From assembly GCA_007125545.1 (NCBI GenBank), contig SLDA01000103.1, forward strand, positions 1-43,140: a DNA stretch of 43,140 nt, in the 5' to 3' direction. Origin of the DNA: Thermoflexales bacterium. Its GTDB lineage: Bacteria > Chloroflexota > Anaerolineae > B4-G1 > SLSP01. Positions 8,982-18,108 of this stretch are shown here, piece by piece. The notes beneath the pieces were generated by a model that made no database searches, was not told the DNA's origin, and was given only the letters and a program-made list of their open reading frames with translations. Position 1 is the first letter of the stretch; each line of letters opens with the position of its first letter. The position numbers and the translations under genes were made by a program.

Positions 8982-9833
8982 TTGCCTTCCTATCCATCGC
9001 GGCTAGACTCAGCAGCTATGATAAACGCGAACTATATCGTCGGGAGCCACGATATTGCCTTCATCGTCTTTGACACCTTGCGGTATGACGTCGCCCGGGA
9101 TGCCCTGCGTGCGGGGCAGACGCCAAACCTCGGCGCGCTGCTCCCGGGCGGCGCCTGGGAGGCCAGGCACACACCGGGCAACTTCACGTACGCGGCGCAT
9201 CATGCCTTCTTTGCCGGCTTCTTGCCGACCCCGACGACACCAGGGCAGCATCCCCGACTCTTCGCAACCCAGTTTCCGGGCAGCGGTACCACGACTGGGG
9301 AGACCTACGTGTTCGATGCGCCCGACATCATCTCCGGGCTCGAGGGTGTGGGCTACCACACCCTCTGCATCGGTGGGGTTAACTTTTTCGATAAGCAAAG
9401 CCCGCTAGGTAGCGTGCTGCCCGGCTACTTCGTGGAGAGTCACTGGAGCCCGGAGATGGGTGTCGCCGGGCAGCGATCTACTGAGTATCAAGTCCGCCTG
9501 GCAGTGCGTCGCCTGGAGGAAATTCCCCGGGCCCGCCGGATCTTGCTCTTTCTCAACATTTCGGCGATCCATCCACCTAACCACTTCTTCCTGCCCGGCT
9601 CGAGGGAGGACAGTCTTGCGTCCCACGCTGCCGCCCTGGCCTACGTAGATCGCCAGCTTCCTCCACTCTTCGCAGCCCTACGAAATCGGGGACCAAGCCT
9701 GCTCATCATGTGCTCCGATCACGGAACTGCCTATGGCGAGGATGGCTATACCGGGCACCGCCTCAACCACCCCGTCGTTTGGACGGTGCCGTACGCCGAG
9801 CGTGTTCTGCCCGAAGCAGTCGGTCCAGCTTAG
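8982..9833 (+). CDS. STM4013/SEN3800-like alkaline-phosphatase-superfamily hydrolase
   Basis: 283 aa. Metal-binding signatures of the sulfatase/alkaline phosphatase fold are visible: FDTLRYD near the N-terminus and CSDHGTAYGEDGYTGH near the C-terminus. The segments IVGSHDIAF, HTPGNFTYAAHHAFFAGFLP and GGVNFF match my memory of the STM4013/SEN3800 hydrolase family. In Salmonella that family lies with radical SAM and ATP-grasp partners (STM4011, STM4012, STM4014); none of these is in the window. TTG 8982 is chosen because GAGGAGG ends 6 nt upstream. Family members usually begin near the ATG at 9018, which has no binding site, so the start is uncertain. The stop overlaps the convergent aminotransferase gene by 4 bp. 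Substrate unknown. Confidence 0.78.
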   Translation: MPSYPSRLDSAAMINANYIVGSHDIAFIVFDTLRYDVARDALRAGQTPNLGALLPGGAWEARHTPGNFTYAAHHAFFAGFLPTPTTPGQHPRLFATQFPGSGTTTGETYVFDAPDIISGLEGVGYHTLCIGGVNFFDKQSPLGSVLPGYFVESHWSPEMGVAGQRSTEYQVRLAVRRLEEIPRARRILLFLNISAIHPPNHFFLPGSREDSLASHAAALAYVDRQLPPLFAALRNRGPSLLIMCSDHGTAYGEDGYTGHRLNHPVVWTVPYAERVLPEAVGPA

Positions 9834-11002
9834 GCGCCAGATGCTGCTGTCAGCTCCCGGAGCCGCGCCATCGCATCGCGAATGCGCGCGGTCGGCGCTG
9901 TCGCCGAGATGCGAAGATATCCGCTTCCCACCGGCCCAAAGAAGGAGCCAGGAGCTACTGCCACACCCGCTTCCTCCAGCCAACGGCGAGCGCACTCCTC
10001 AGCGCTCTCACCGTCGGGTACCGCGACCCAGAGATAGAGCCCTGCACGGGGAAGCGTCGCTGACATTCCCAGTGTGTGCAGTCCATCCACCAGGAGCTGC
10101 AGTCTCTCGCGATAGATATCGTTCCGGGCGGCAATCCACGCACCATCGACGGTAAGCGCTCGAATCGCAGCTTCCTGCAAGGGATGGAACATACCCGAAT
10201 CGACATTGGACTTCACCTGGGTGAGCGCCGCCAATACCTCGGCATTACCGACAGCCATCCCCAGGCGCCACCCCGCCATGTTGTAGGTCTTGGAGAGTGA
10301 GTTGAACTCAACCGCGACGTCGCGGGCGCCCTCTACCTCAAGGATGCTTGGGGCCACATATCCATCATAGGTCACATCACAATAAGGCGCATCATAGCAG
10401 AGCAGGACGTCATACCGGCGAGCAAAAGCTACAGCCTCACTCAGAAAGTCCAAATCTGCGACAGCCCCGGTGGGATTGTTGGGGTAGTTGAGCCACATCA
10501 GTGCCGCGCGTGAGGCGATGGACTCCGGTACGGCATCCAGATCCGGCAGGAAGTCGTTCTCGGCAAGGAGCGGCAGTGTTGCCACCTCTGCACCAACCAG
10601 CATAGCGCCCATCGTGTAGGGTGCATATCCAGGATCGGGCACCAGCACAAGGTCTCCCGGATCCAAGCATGCCAGTGCGAGGTTGACAATCCCCTCTTTG
10701 GAGCCAATTAGCGGCACGATTTCCTTCTCCGGATCCAGACACACACCGAACCGGCGCTCGTAGTAGGCGGCAGCGGCGCGCCGCAAGGATGGCAAACCCC
10801 TGTAGCCGGAATAGCCGTGTGTGTCCGCCTTTCCTGCGGATTCACACAGCGCCTGCACCACCGCCTCGTGTGGGGCAAGATCGGGATTTCCGATGTCGAG
10901 GCGAATAACATCCATGCCGAGGCGTTGCACGCGACTCACCTCCGCGGCCCAGCGGGCAAAAGGGTAAGGGGGAAGATCCAGCAGACGTTTGGCTGTTTTC
11001 AT
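9830..11002 (-). CDS. Class I/II PLP aminotransferase (LL-diaminopimelate/aromatic aminotransferase-like)
   Basis: 390 aa, fold type I PLP enzyme. The PLP lysine is K238 in SLSKTYNMAGWRLG. Also visible are NYPNNPTG (Asn of the cofactor site, 172-179), YDAPYCDVTY and SNVDSGMF. These are shared by the LL-diaminopimelate aminotransferase and MalY/AspC-like groups. As last gene of the aromatic operon it is well placed to transaminate phenylpyruvate, 4-hydroxyphenylpyruvate or prephenate, steps otherwise missing from the cluster. An automated annotation would probably say LL-diaminopimelate aminotransferase; the sequence alone does not settle it. GAGGA sits 8 nt before the ATG. There is a 71-nt gap to aroQ with a short GATCC/GGATC hairpin. 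Confidence 0.85.
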   Translation of the reverse strand: MKTAKRLLDLPPYPFARWAAEVSRVQRLGMDVIRLDIGNPDLAPHEAVVQALCESAGKADTHGYSGYRGLPSLRRAAAAYYERRFGVCLDPEKEIVPLIGSKEGIVNLALACLDPGDLVLVPDPGYAPYTMGAMLVGAEVATLPLLAENDFLPDLDAVPESIASRAALMWLNYPNNPTGAVADLDFLSEAVAFARRYDVLLCYDAPYCDVTYDGYVAPSILEVEGARDVAVEFNSLSKTYNMAGWRLGMAVGNAEVLAALTQVKSNVDSGMFHPLQEAAIRALTVDGAWIAARNDIYRERLQLLVDGLHTLGMSATLPRAGLYLWVAVPDGESAEECARRWLEEAGVAVAPGSFFGPVGSGYLRISATAPTARIRDAMARLRELTAASGA

Positions 11003-11073
11003 CGATAGTCCTCGTTATTGAACCTATTAGTATGAGAGGCGCGCAGTCGCGAAGAAAAGATCCCGGAGTGGTG

Positions 11074-11556
11074 TCACGATCCGGCTTCAGGATCCTTCAC
11101 CAGCACGCTAAGAAGCCCCATGAGACCTAACTCGTAACTACGCCAGCCAAATCCGGCGACCTGGCCAACAGCAACCGGCGCGATCAGCGACGTGTGGCGA
11201 AAAGCTTCGCGAGCATGAATGTTGGACAGATGTACTTCGACCGTCAACAATCCTGTGCCGGCGATCGCATCCCGGAGCGCGACGCTCGTGTGCGTATAAC
11301 CACCAGGGTTGATTAAGACGCCATCGGCCCAGTCCATCGCGTCGTGTAGCGCATCAATTAACAGCCCCTCGCCGTTCGCCTGAAGGATGCTCAATTCAGC
11401 ACCCCACTTTGCCGCCAAGGATTCCAGGCGCTGATTGATCTCCTCGAGCGTCGTATGCCCATAGGTCTCCGGTTCCCGGCGTCCCAGTAGATTAAGATTG
11501 GGACCATGAAGGACCAAAATCCGGTAAGATGAGTTCCCCGCTGCCTGTTCTTCCAT
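11074..11556 (-). CDS. aroQ: Type II 3-dehydroquinate dehydratase
   Basis: 160 aa. Type II signatures are present: [20 protein letters not shown] (the flexible lid with catalytic Arg and Tyr), [51 protein letters not shown] and [10 protein letters not shown]. It catalyses trans-dehydration of 3-dehydroquinate to 3-dehydroshikimate by a dodecameric enzyme unrelated to AroD. About 12 residues before the first strand extend beyond the usual start. It follows the aroK-aroB fusion by 3 nt, which supplies its substrate. Confidence 0.95.
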   Translation of the reverse strand: MEEQAAGNSSYRILVLHGPNLNLLGRREPETYGHTTLEEINQRLESLAAKWGAELSILQANGEGLLIDALHDAMDWADGVLINPGGYTHTSVALRDAIAGTGLLTVEVHLSNIHAREAFRHTSLIAPVAVGQVAGFGWRSYELGLMGLLSVLVKDPEAGS

Positions 11557-11559
11557 CCG

Positions 11560-13158
11560 CTAAGCCTCCGCTCCCATATCGACGAGCACGGAGCGCACCA
11601 GCGCTTCCGGCACATCATCCGCAATTACAACATGCCCAATCGCTTCCGGCAGAATCCAGCGTAGGGCACGTCCCTGCCGCTTCTTATCATGGCGCATCGC
11701 GTTACAGATCTGGTCCGACGGCCAATTCGGACAGCGAACCGGCAGCCCGGCGTTTGCAAGGACTTCTGTAATCTTCTTGGACAGCCCTGCCTCAGCACGC
11801 CCAAGAGCTTCCGAAAGACGCGCCGCGATCACCATGCCAATAGAGATAGCTTCGCCATGCCGCATTCGGTAGTCGCTCATTCGTTCCAGGGCATGCCCGG
11901 TTGTGTGTCCGAGGTTCAGCACGGCTCGCCCGGCTCCCTCAAAAGGGTCCTCTTGCACAATGTCGATCTTCACGCGAATTGAGCGTGCCAACACATCCGG
12001 CGTCACCCAACCGCCCCCAGCGACAAGGGGACCCGAGAGGGTCGCGAAGAGGTCTGGGTCCCCGATAATACCGTGCTTGATGACTTCCGCCAGCCCAGAG
12101 CGGATTTCCGCCTCAGGTAGGGTCTCCAGTACCGCCAGATCGATGAACACCAGTTCCGGCTGTTTGAACGCGCCGACAAGGTTCTTGCCCTGGGGCAAAT
12201 CTACGCCGGTTTTGGCACCCACACTCGCATCAGTCATAGCCAGCAGCGTGGTGGGTATTTGGACCAAACGGACGCCACGCATAAAAGTCGCCGCAGCGAA
12301 GCCGGCCATATCGCCGGTTACGCCCCCGCCCAGCGCGAGAACCACACCTCCGCGATCGAGATCCGCCGCAAGGAACTGGTTGTAAAGCTGGGCCACCGGC
12401 TCCAAACGCTTGTGGGCCTCCCCATCCGGCAAGCTGCAGACAAAGGGCGAGAAACCACTCTGCTGCAGGATCTCCCGGACCCTAGCGGCATAGAGCGGCG
12501 CGACCACCTCATTCGACACGAGGGCTACGCGAGCGCCAGCCGGAATGGCAGCAGCGATAAGCGCACCGCCGAGGTAGGGTAGCGTCCCTCGACCGATGTG
12601 GATGTCGTAGCCCCCCGCCGGATGCGCCACATGCAGGGTGCGTGTGTCGCTCAAGGCTATCACCTGTTCGACCACCTCCTCACGTGTGCGACCCGTCGTG
12701 TCAATCTGCCATGGAATCGTGGCGTAGGCCGCTTGCCGCTTTCGTAACAGTCGTTCAATCTCAGAGCGAGGATCGGCGCAATCCAGTAGCGGGCGTTCGT
12801 CACCCCCCGCCACACGGGCAAGAAGTTCGTCGGGTGTGGCGGTGAGGCATACGACCACTCCCGACTCAGAGAGAAGGGAGCGATTAACCGGATCGATCAG
12901 GGCGCCACCACCCGTGGCGATGACCAGCCTATGCTGCTCCGCCAGTTCCCGACATAGACCGGCCTCAAGGCTGCGGAAAACGACCTCACCCTCCTCCTCG
13001 AAGAGGCGCCGAATGGACTTCCCCGCCCGCTCCTCGATCACAGCATCCATATCGACGAAGGAACGGCCCATTCGCTGCGCCACCGCCGCCCCAATGCTGG
13101 TCTTGCCGGTTCCCATAAAGCCAGTGATGATAACATTGCCGGGAATGCTGTTCTGCAC
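11560..13158 (-). CDS. aroKB: Bifunctional shikimate kinase / 3-dehydroquinate synthase fusion
   Basis: 532 aa, two complete enzymes in one chain. Residues 1 to about 165 are shikimate kinase: Walker A GFMGTGKT (13-20), shikimate-binding DMDAVIEERAGKSI, and ATGGGALI. The rest is 3-dehydroquinate synthase: LPDGEAHK, LALGGGVTGDMAGFAAATF, PTTLLAMTDASVGAKTGVD, GLAEVIKHGIIGD and NLGHTTGHALE, with the NAD and zinc ligands expected of AroB. Order AroK-AroB has also been described in Thermotoga. The two activities are steps 5 and 2 of the pathway, so the fusion is not simple channelling. The start is GTG at 13158, 2 nt after the aroC stop, with a G-rich binding site inside the end of aroC. Confidence 0.95.
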   Translation of the reverse strand: MQNSIPGNVIITGFMGTGKTSIGAAVAQRMGRSFVDMDAVIEERAGKSIRRLFEEEGEVVFRSLEAGLCRELAEQHRLVIATGGGALIDPVNRSLLSESGVVVCLTATPDELLARVAGGDERPLLDCADPRSEIERLLRKRQAAYATIPWQIDTTGRTREEVVEQVIALSDTRTLHVAHPAGGYDIHIGRGTLPYLGGALIAAAIPAGARVALVSNEVVAPLYAARVREILQQSGFSPFVCSLPDGEAHKRLEPVAQLYNQFLAADLDRGGVVLALGGGVTGDMAGFAAATFMRGVRLVQIPTTLLAMTDASVGAKTGVDLPQGKNLVGAFKQPELVFIDLAVLETLPEAEIRSGLAEVIKHGIIGDPDLFATLSGPLVAGGGWVTPDVLARSIRVKIDIVQEDPFEGAGRAVLNLGHTTGHALERMSDYRMRHGEAISIGMVIAARLSEALGRAEAGLSKKITEVLANAGLPVRCPNWPSDQICNAMRHDKKRQGRALRWILPEAIGHVVIADDVPEALVRSVLVDMGAEA

Positions 13159-13160
13159 GC

Positions 13161-14426
13161 CTATCCCCCCTGCCTAAAGAGCACGAAGTTGTCAAGGTCC
13201 AACGACCGGGTTTGCTGCACAAGAACTGCATTCATCAACTCAATCGCCATACGCGACTCCAGCGTAATGCCCGCCCGGACCCCGGCACAGGGATCGTGAC
13301 GGCCCTTCTCAAGTTGAAAGTCGATCTCCTCCAGATTCTTACGTACCGATTTCTGAGGCTTGAAAATCGACGAGGTCGGTTTGAAGCCGACACGGCAGAC
13401 GAGAGGCATACCCGTCGTGATACCTCCGAGCATGCCGCCGTGGTTGTTAGATACAAAGCCCGTACTCCGAATCGGGTCGTTGTTCTCACTCCCCCGCCGC
13501 GAGACCACATCGATACCGGCGCCAACTTCGCATGAGCGCGCCGCGTTCAAGCCGCCCAGCACGCCCATCAGCCGCAGTTTTAGGCTCTGGTAGAGCGGCT
13601 CTCCGACCAGAGGTGGGACATTAAATGCCACCACCTCCACCATGGCGCCCACAGAGTCACCCGCTTCACGCATCTCCTCAATCAGGTTAGCCGCCTCCGC
13701 GGCGAACTCCGGATCGAGGCATGGAATATCACCCTCTACCAGGCGCGCCTCAAGTTCACGCAGGGTAGCTAGCGGCACCGGTTCGATCTGCGAATGCTTG
13801 GCCAACAGCTTTGCCGCCTCATCCTGTAAGCTGTACGAAGCCCGCAGTGAACCCACCCGGACCACCGATGAAAGAATGATGGTCCCAAAGTGCGCCGCCA
13901 GGAAGAGGCGGGCCACGGACCCACCGATCACATCGGAGATCGTAGCGCGATAGCTCGCGCGACCACCCCCACGCGGATCCGTCGCCCCTTTCGACTGGTG
14001 ATGGAGCACCAGATCCGCGTGGCCCGGACGTGCGGCACCGCTTGGGCCCGTAACCTGTCCATAGTCGGCCGAGCGCCGCGCTGTAGAGAGCACGAGACAC
14101 GCAATCGGTTCTCCGGTCGTCACGCCTTCCTGGTATGTAGGAGTTGTGTGCGTCTGTCCACCAGCCGCCATCGTAAGGAGAGGTCCCGCCACCAGTGTCT
14201 CCAGCTCCTCTTGATAGAGACCGGAGAGGAGCAACAGCCGGTCCGCCTCGCTGCGTGCGGTGCCCAACCGGGCCCCTCCAGGCCTGCGCCGGTCCAGATA
14301 AGCCTGAATCCGCTCGCGCGACAGGAAGAGCCCCGGCGGACAGCCGAAGACGATCGTCGTATAGCCGGGACCATGGGATTCACCGGCGCCGGCGACGCTA
14401 AAGTAAGGTCCTCCCAAAATCTCCAT
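13161..14426 (-). CDS. aroC: Chorismate synthase (divergent)
   Basis: 421 aa, versus roughly 360-390 for the family. The two catalytic histidines are in GESHG (residues 16-20) and RPGHAD. LDRRRPGGARL, DPRGGGRAS and the C-terminal RVGFKPTSSI region also match. It converts EPSP to chorismate with reduced FMN. Two things are odd. The usual short link between the LSG and TTGxPIA segments is expanded by about 25 residues (around ETLVAGPLLTMAAGGQTH), and the normally strict GGGRxSARET is GGGRASYRAT. No second copy is in the window and the operon position argues for function. It lies 9 nt after tyrS. Confidence 0.93.
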   Translation of the reverse strand: MEILGGPYFSVAGAGESHGPGYTTIVFGCPPGLFLSRERIQAYLDRRRPGGARLGTARSEADRLLLLSGLYQEELETLVAGPLLTMAAGGQTHTTPTYQEGVTTGEPIACLVLSTARRSADYGQVTGPSGAARPGHADLVLHHQSKGATDPRGGGRASYRATISDVIGGSVARLFLAAHFGTIILSSVVRVGSLRASYSLQDEAAKLLAKHSQIEPVPLATLRELEARLVEGDIPCLDPEFAAEAANLIEEMREAGDSVGAMVEVVAFNVPPLVGEPLYQSLKLRLMGVLGGLNAARSCEVGAGIDVVSRRGSENNDPIRSTGFVSNNHGGMLGGITTGMPLVCRVGFKPTSSIFKPQKSVRKNLEEIDFQLEKGRHDPCAGVRAGITLESRMAIELMNAVLVQQTRSLDLDNFVLFRQGG

Positions 14427-14435
14427 AGTCCCCCC

Positions 14436-15719
14436 TCAGGATTGCAGCTGCACCAGATGATACCGCTTCTTACCTACCCGCAGGAGCACAAATCGTCCCT
14501 CGATGGTATCACTCAGAGAGAGGGTTCGCTCCACGTCATCGACCTGCACGTTATTAACGTAAACTCCGCCATTCTGCAGCAGGCGCCGCGCTTCACCTTT
14601 GGACCGCGTCATACCGGCCGCGGCAAGAAGATCAACTACCGGGACGCCCTCGCCCTCGAGACGAGCACGCGGGATCTCGCTGGACGGGACGTCAGCAAAG
14701 ATATCTTCGACCTCCACTGCGCCCAATCCCGCCACCTCACCACCAAACAACACCCCGGAAGCCTGTTGAGCCCGGGAAAGGGCCGTCTCGCCGTGCGTCA
14801 TCCGCGTCATCTCCTCTGCCAACGTACGCTGGGCATCGCGGCGCTCCGGGTGCTCGGTCAACTCTTGCTCCAAGCCGGCGATTTCCGCCCGGTCGAGCCA
14901 TGTGAAGTAACGCAAATAGGCAATGACGTCGGCATCAGCCTGGTTGAACCAGAACTGATAATAGCGGTAAGGCGAGGTTCGGTTGGCATCCAGGTAGATC
15001 GCGCCCCGTTCGGACTTCCCCAGCTTGTTGCCTTCGGAATCGGTGACAAGCGGGTACACCAGGCCATAGGCTCGAACGCTCCTGCTGCGGCGGAGCAGTT
15101 CCACGCCCGCCGTGATATTACCCCATTGGTCGCTTCCCCCCGCTTGCATGGCGCAGCCGTAACGCTCGTGCAACTGCAGAAAGTCGTAGGCCTGCAGCAA
15201 CATGTAGCTGAACTCCGCGTAGGATATGCCCTCCTCGCGGGCCAGGCGGGTCCTAACCGAGTCCTTCGCCATCATGTAGTTGACGGTGAAGTGCTTCCCG
15301 ACGTCGCGCAAAAAGGTCATCATGGGAACGGTCAACAACCAGTCAGCATTGTTCGCGATTAGCGCCGCGTTGTTCTGCGCATCGAAATCCAGGAACCGTG
15401 CCAACTGCCCCTTGATCGCCTCGACGTTGGCTGCGACCTCGTCCGCGTCGAGGAGTTGGCGCTCACTGCTCTTGCCGCTGGGATCGCCGATCATGCCGGT
15501 GCCCCCTCCCGCCAACGCAATGGGTGTGTGGCCGAAGCGTTGCATCCGCGCGAGCCCCATTAATGCCAGCAGATTACCGACCTGCAAACTGTTGGACGTG
15601 GGATCAAAGCCGATATAGACGGTCAGCTTCTCCTTCGCCAGCGTCTCAGGCAGGCCATCGGTGAAGTCGTAGACCAAACCGCGCCACTTAAACTCATCAA
15701 ATACACTCTCAACTGTCAT
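14436..15719 (-). CDS. tyrS: Tyrosyl-tRNA synthetase
   Basis: 427 aa, full length for a bacterial TyrRS with a C-terminal S4 RNA-binding domain (around [20 protein letters not shown]). The tyrosine-binding [26 protein letters not shown], and [14 protein letters not shown] are typical. The KMSKS loop is KLGKS. The HIGH signature, usually HIGH or HxGN, reads QVGN (Gln46), so its first histidine is replaced. It sits mid-operon after a 104-nt gap with a strong TAAGGAGGAGG site. Placing tyrS behind a Tyr-codon leader would let tRNA-Tyr charging tune its own synthetase. Confidence 0.96.
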   Translation of the reverse strand: MTVESVFDEFKWRGLVYDFTDGLPETLAKEKLTVYIGFDPTSNSLQVGNLLALMGLARMQRFGHTPIALAGGGTGMIGDPSGKSSERQLLDADEVAANVEAIKGQLARFLDFDAQNNAALIANNADWLLTVPMMTFLRDVGKHFTVNYMMAKDSVRTRLAREEGISYAEFSYMLLQAYDFLQLHERYGCAMQAGGSDQWGNITAGVELLRRSRSVRAYGLVYPLVTDSEGNKLGKSERGAIYLDANRTSPYRYYQFWFNQADADVIAYLRYFTWLDRAEIAGLEQELTEHPERRDAQRTLAEEMTRMTHGETALSRAQQASGVLFGGEVAGLGAVEVEDIFADVPSSEIPRARLEGEGVPVVDLLAAAGMTRSKGEARRLLQNGGVYVNNVQVDDVERTLSLSDTIEGRFVLLRVGKKRYHLVQLQS

Positions 15720-15823
15720 TAATCCTCCTCCTTAGATGAGGCCGCATCGAATCTATTCTACCACCACCAAGACGGCATCCGAGGCCCGGAGATCGATACC
15801 ACAGTGCCGCGGCATTCGGCCTC
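15720..15823 (-). other. Intercistronic gap between aroE and tyrS
   Basis: 104 nt, the largest gap inside the aromatic operon. It contains GAGGCC near aroE and its inverse GGCCTC about 35 nt later, a small TGCCGCGGCA palindrome, and TAGAAT as a possible weak -10 for an internal tyrS promoter, without a clear -35. A secondary promoter giving basal tyrS expression is possible but unproven. Confidence 0.35.
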
Positions 15824-16741
15824 TTAGGATTGCCGTCGCTCTGCCTGCGCGCGCAATCTGCGCGCACACACCTCACGCATCTGTCCGGCTGCCCAACTCA
15901 CATCCAGCGGTTCATCGAGCCACATGGCCAGAGCAAGCGCCCCTTGGCGCGCCAGCATCCCCAACCCATCGATGGCACGGGCACCCGAGCGTCGAGCTTG
16001 CCCCAACAAGCGGGTCTCGAGCGGATTATAGACCAGGTCATAGACCGTAAGGGATGCCGGTATCGGGAGATCCTCGGGCCAAATTGAGCTTTCGATGTGA
16101 GGCCACATACCCAGAGTCGTCGTGTTCACCAACAAGTCGGCCTTCTGCGCCGACTCGACGAGTTGCCGTGGCTCCAGCGCTACCGCGTCCAGCCGGCCCG
16201 GCCCGGCGAAGCTGAGATCGGCGACCAATCGCTCCGCGCGTACCGCAGTGCGGTTGATCACCGTGACCCTCCCGCTCCCAGCCATCAAGAGCGCGTAAAC
16301 GACCGCACGTGCCGCCCCACCGGCGCCGACGACCAGGGACGAGCGACTCCGCGCCGGATCGAAGCCGCCCGCTCGCAGCGAATCTGTAAATCCTGCAACG
16401 TCGGTGTTGTGACCGGACAGATGCATATCGCTATTCTGATCGCGGGTGATCACAATCGTGTTGACCGCGCCCACAGCCCGCGCTTCCGGTGTGAGCTCGT
16501 CCAACGCCGCCATCACGCGCTGCTTATGGGGCACCGTCACATTCACACCCTGAAAGCCCAACGACGCCACACCTTTGACCGCCTGGGAGATCCGGGACGG
16601 GAGAACGGGCAGTGGTACGTAACGACAGTTCAAACCCAACCGCTCCAGCACCGCGTTGTGCATCGGCGGTGAAAGGCTGTGCTCAACCGGCCAACCCATC
16701 ACACCCAGAAGCCGTGTTTGTCCGTCAATGACGTCGCTCAT
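15824..16741 (-). CDS. aroE: Shikimate dehydrogenase
   Basis: 305 aa from ATG 16741. Signatures of the shikimate dehydrogenase family are clear: VEHSLSPPMHNAVLERLGL (shikimate site), NVTVPHK (catalytic Lys), GAVNTIV, GHNTDVAGF, the NADP-binding VVGAGGAARAVVYAL followed by NRT, and the C-terminal GLGMLARQGALAL. It reduces 3-dehydroshikimate to shikimate with NADPH. The chosen ATG has GAGGTG 7 nt upstream and lies 11 nt after aroA; the frame extends 29 codons further upstream into aroA without family similarity. Confidence 0.95.
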   Translation of the reverse strand: MSDVIDGQTRLLGVMGWPVEHSLSPPMHNAVLERLGLNCRYVPLPVLPSRISQAVKGVASLGFQGVNVTVPHKQRVMAALDELTPEARAVGAVNTIVITRDQNSDMHLSGHNTDVAGFTDSLRAGGFDPARSRSSLVVGAGGAARAVVYALLMAGSGRVTVINRTAVRAERLVADLSFAGPGRLDAVALEPRQLVESAQKADLLVNTTTLGMWPHIESSIWPEDLPIPASLTVYDLVYNPLETRLLGQARRSGARAIDGLGMLARQGALALAMWLDEPLDVSWAAGQMREVCARRLRAQAERRQS

Positions 16742-16752
16742 GGCACCCCACC

Positions 16753-18108
16753 TCAGATACCGTGGCTCATGCCCGCACCAAGCACGCGCATCGTCTCTAC
16801 AAAGCCCGGATAGGAATCCGGGATGCACTCTGCACCCAGAACCGTGGTCCGGCCCTCCGCCAGCAGGCCCGCGATCCCCAGCGCCATCGCCAGCCGGTGA
16901 TCACCCTGGCTGTCGACCTCCGCGCCCTGCAATTGGGTCGGGCCTTGCACAATAAAGCCATCGGGGCGGGGCTCGATAATCGCTCCCAGCTTACGCAGCT
17001 CGGTCACCACATTGAGAATACGGTCTGTCTCCTTCACCCGCAGCTCCTCTGCATCGCGTACGACCGTCGTGCCCCTGGCCTGCGTAGCGAGAACGGCCAG
17101 AATCGGGAACTCGTCAATCATGCGCACAACCACTTCACCGGCGACCTGCGTCCCGCTCAGAACCGAGTATCGGACGGTTAGATCGGCGACCGGCTCTCCA
17201 CCCTGATCACGCACCTGGTCCACTGAGATCTCGGCTCCCATCGCGCTCAGGACATCGAGCAACCCGGTTCTTGTGGAATTGACGCCGATGCCCGTCAACG
17301 TCACCTCAGAGTCTGGTAGCAGCAGCGCCGCCACCAGCGGAAAAGCAGCCGAAGAGATGTCGCCCGGGACAGTCCGATCGATGGCGCGTAGTCGACCGAT
17401 GCTTGTAGGATCGAGCCGCGCAGAGGTTGCGTCGAAAGTAAGCGATGAGGTTGCACCCGGACGCGGCTCAATCTGTGCCGCCAGCATCCTCTCGGTATGA
17501 TCACGTGCAGGTCCCGGTAAGCGAACGATCACCGGCTCCTCCGCATAGAGTCCTGCCAATAGAAGCGCGCTCTTAACCTGGGCGGAGGCGACCTCAAGGT
17601 TGTGTTCGCCACCCCCTAACCGTTCGGTGCCGTCGATATACAGAGGGCCATGCCCGTCGGTATCCCGGATCCGCGCCCCCATTCGTCGCAAAGGATCGGT
17701 GATGCGGCGCATAGGGCGCCTCAGCAACTGCGGCGCTCCTGCCAGCACCGTATCGAAAGGCTGTCCTGCCAGGAGACCGGCCAGAAGCCGCATCGTCGTC
17801 CCCGAGCGGCGGCAATCCAGGGGGCCCTTTGGAGGCCGCAGCCCACGCATCCCGCGTCCCCGGACAATCAGCGTTGTCGCCGCACCGGCGCCGGCATGCT
17901 CGATCTCGATGCCAAGCTGGCGCAGACACTCCAGCGTGGCCAGGCAATCGCCGGAGGGAAGGAAACCCTCTACGCGCCCGGTCCCTTCTGCAAGCGCACC
18001 CAACATCAACGCGCGATGCGAGATCGATTTGTCCCCTGGCACACCAACCGTACCCAGCAGCGTGCCGGTGCGGCCACCTACCCGTCCTTTGACCACTAAC
18101 CATGTCAT
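16753..18108 (-). CDS. aroA: 3-phosphoshikimate 1-carboxyvinyltransferase (EPSP synthase)
   Basis: 451 aa, two-domain inside-out barrel. PEP-site VPGDKSISHRALML (Lys27), the RRP loop of LLRRPMRRITDPLRRMGA, SAQVKSALLLAG, GDISSAAFPLVAA, and the C-terminal RVKETDRI and GDHRLAMALGIAG are all present. The segment normally written GN(A/S)GTxxRL reads CRRSGTTMRL (99-108), so the Gly-Asn pair is Arg-Arg. The proline of class I enzymes (Pro101 in E. coli) is Leu, as is common in other bacterial EPSP synthases. It joins shikimate 3-phosphate and PEP. The start overlaps the end of tyrA by 4 bp (ATGA). Confidence 0.95.
   Translation of the reverse strand: MTWLVVKGRVGGRTGTLLGTVGVPGDKSISHRALMLGALAEGTGRVEGFLPSGDCLATLECLRQLGIEIEHAGAGAATTLIVRGRGMRGLRPPKGPLDCRRSGTTMRLLAGLLAGQPFDTVLAGAPQLLRRPMRRITDPLRRMGARIRDTDGHGPLYIDGTERLGGGEHNLEVASAQVKSALLLAGLYAEEPVIVRLPGPARDHTERMLAAQIEPRPGATSSLTFDATSARLDPTSIGRLRAIDRTVPGDISSAAFPLVAALLLPDSEVTLTGIGVNSTRTGLLDVLSAMGAEISVDQVRDQGGEPVADLTVRYSVLSGTQVAGEVVVRMIDEFPILAVLATQARGTTVVRDAEELRVKETDRILNVVTELRKLGAIIEPRPDGFIVQGPTQLQGAEVDSQGDHRLAMALGIAGLLAEGRTTVLGAECIPDSYPGFVETMRVLGAGMSHGI

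Noticed and set aside
13890-15362. 490-codon open frame on the plus strand across aroC and tyrS
   Set aside because: It is antisense to two well-supported genes, its product has no recognisable domain, and its composition is that of the complement of GC-rich coding DNA.
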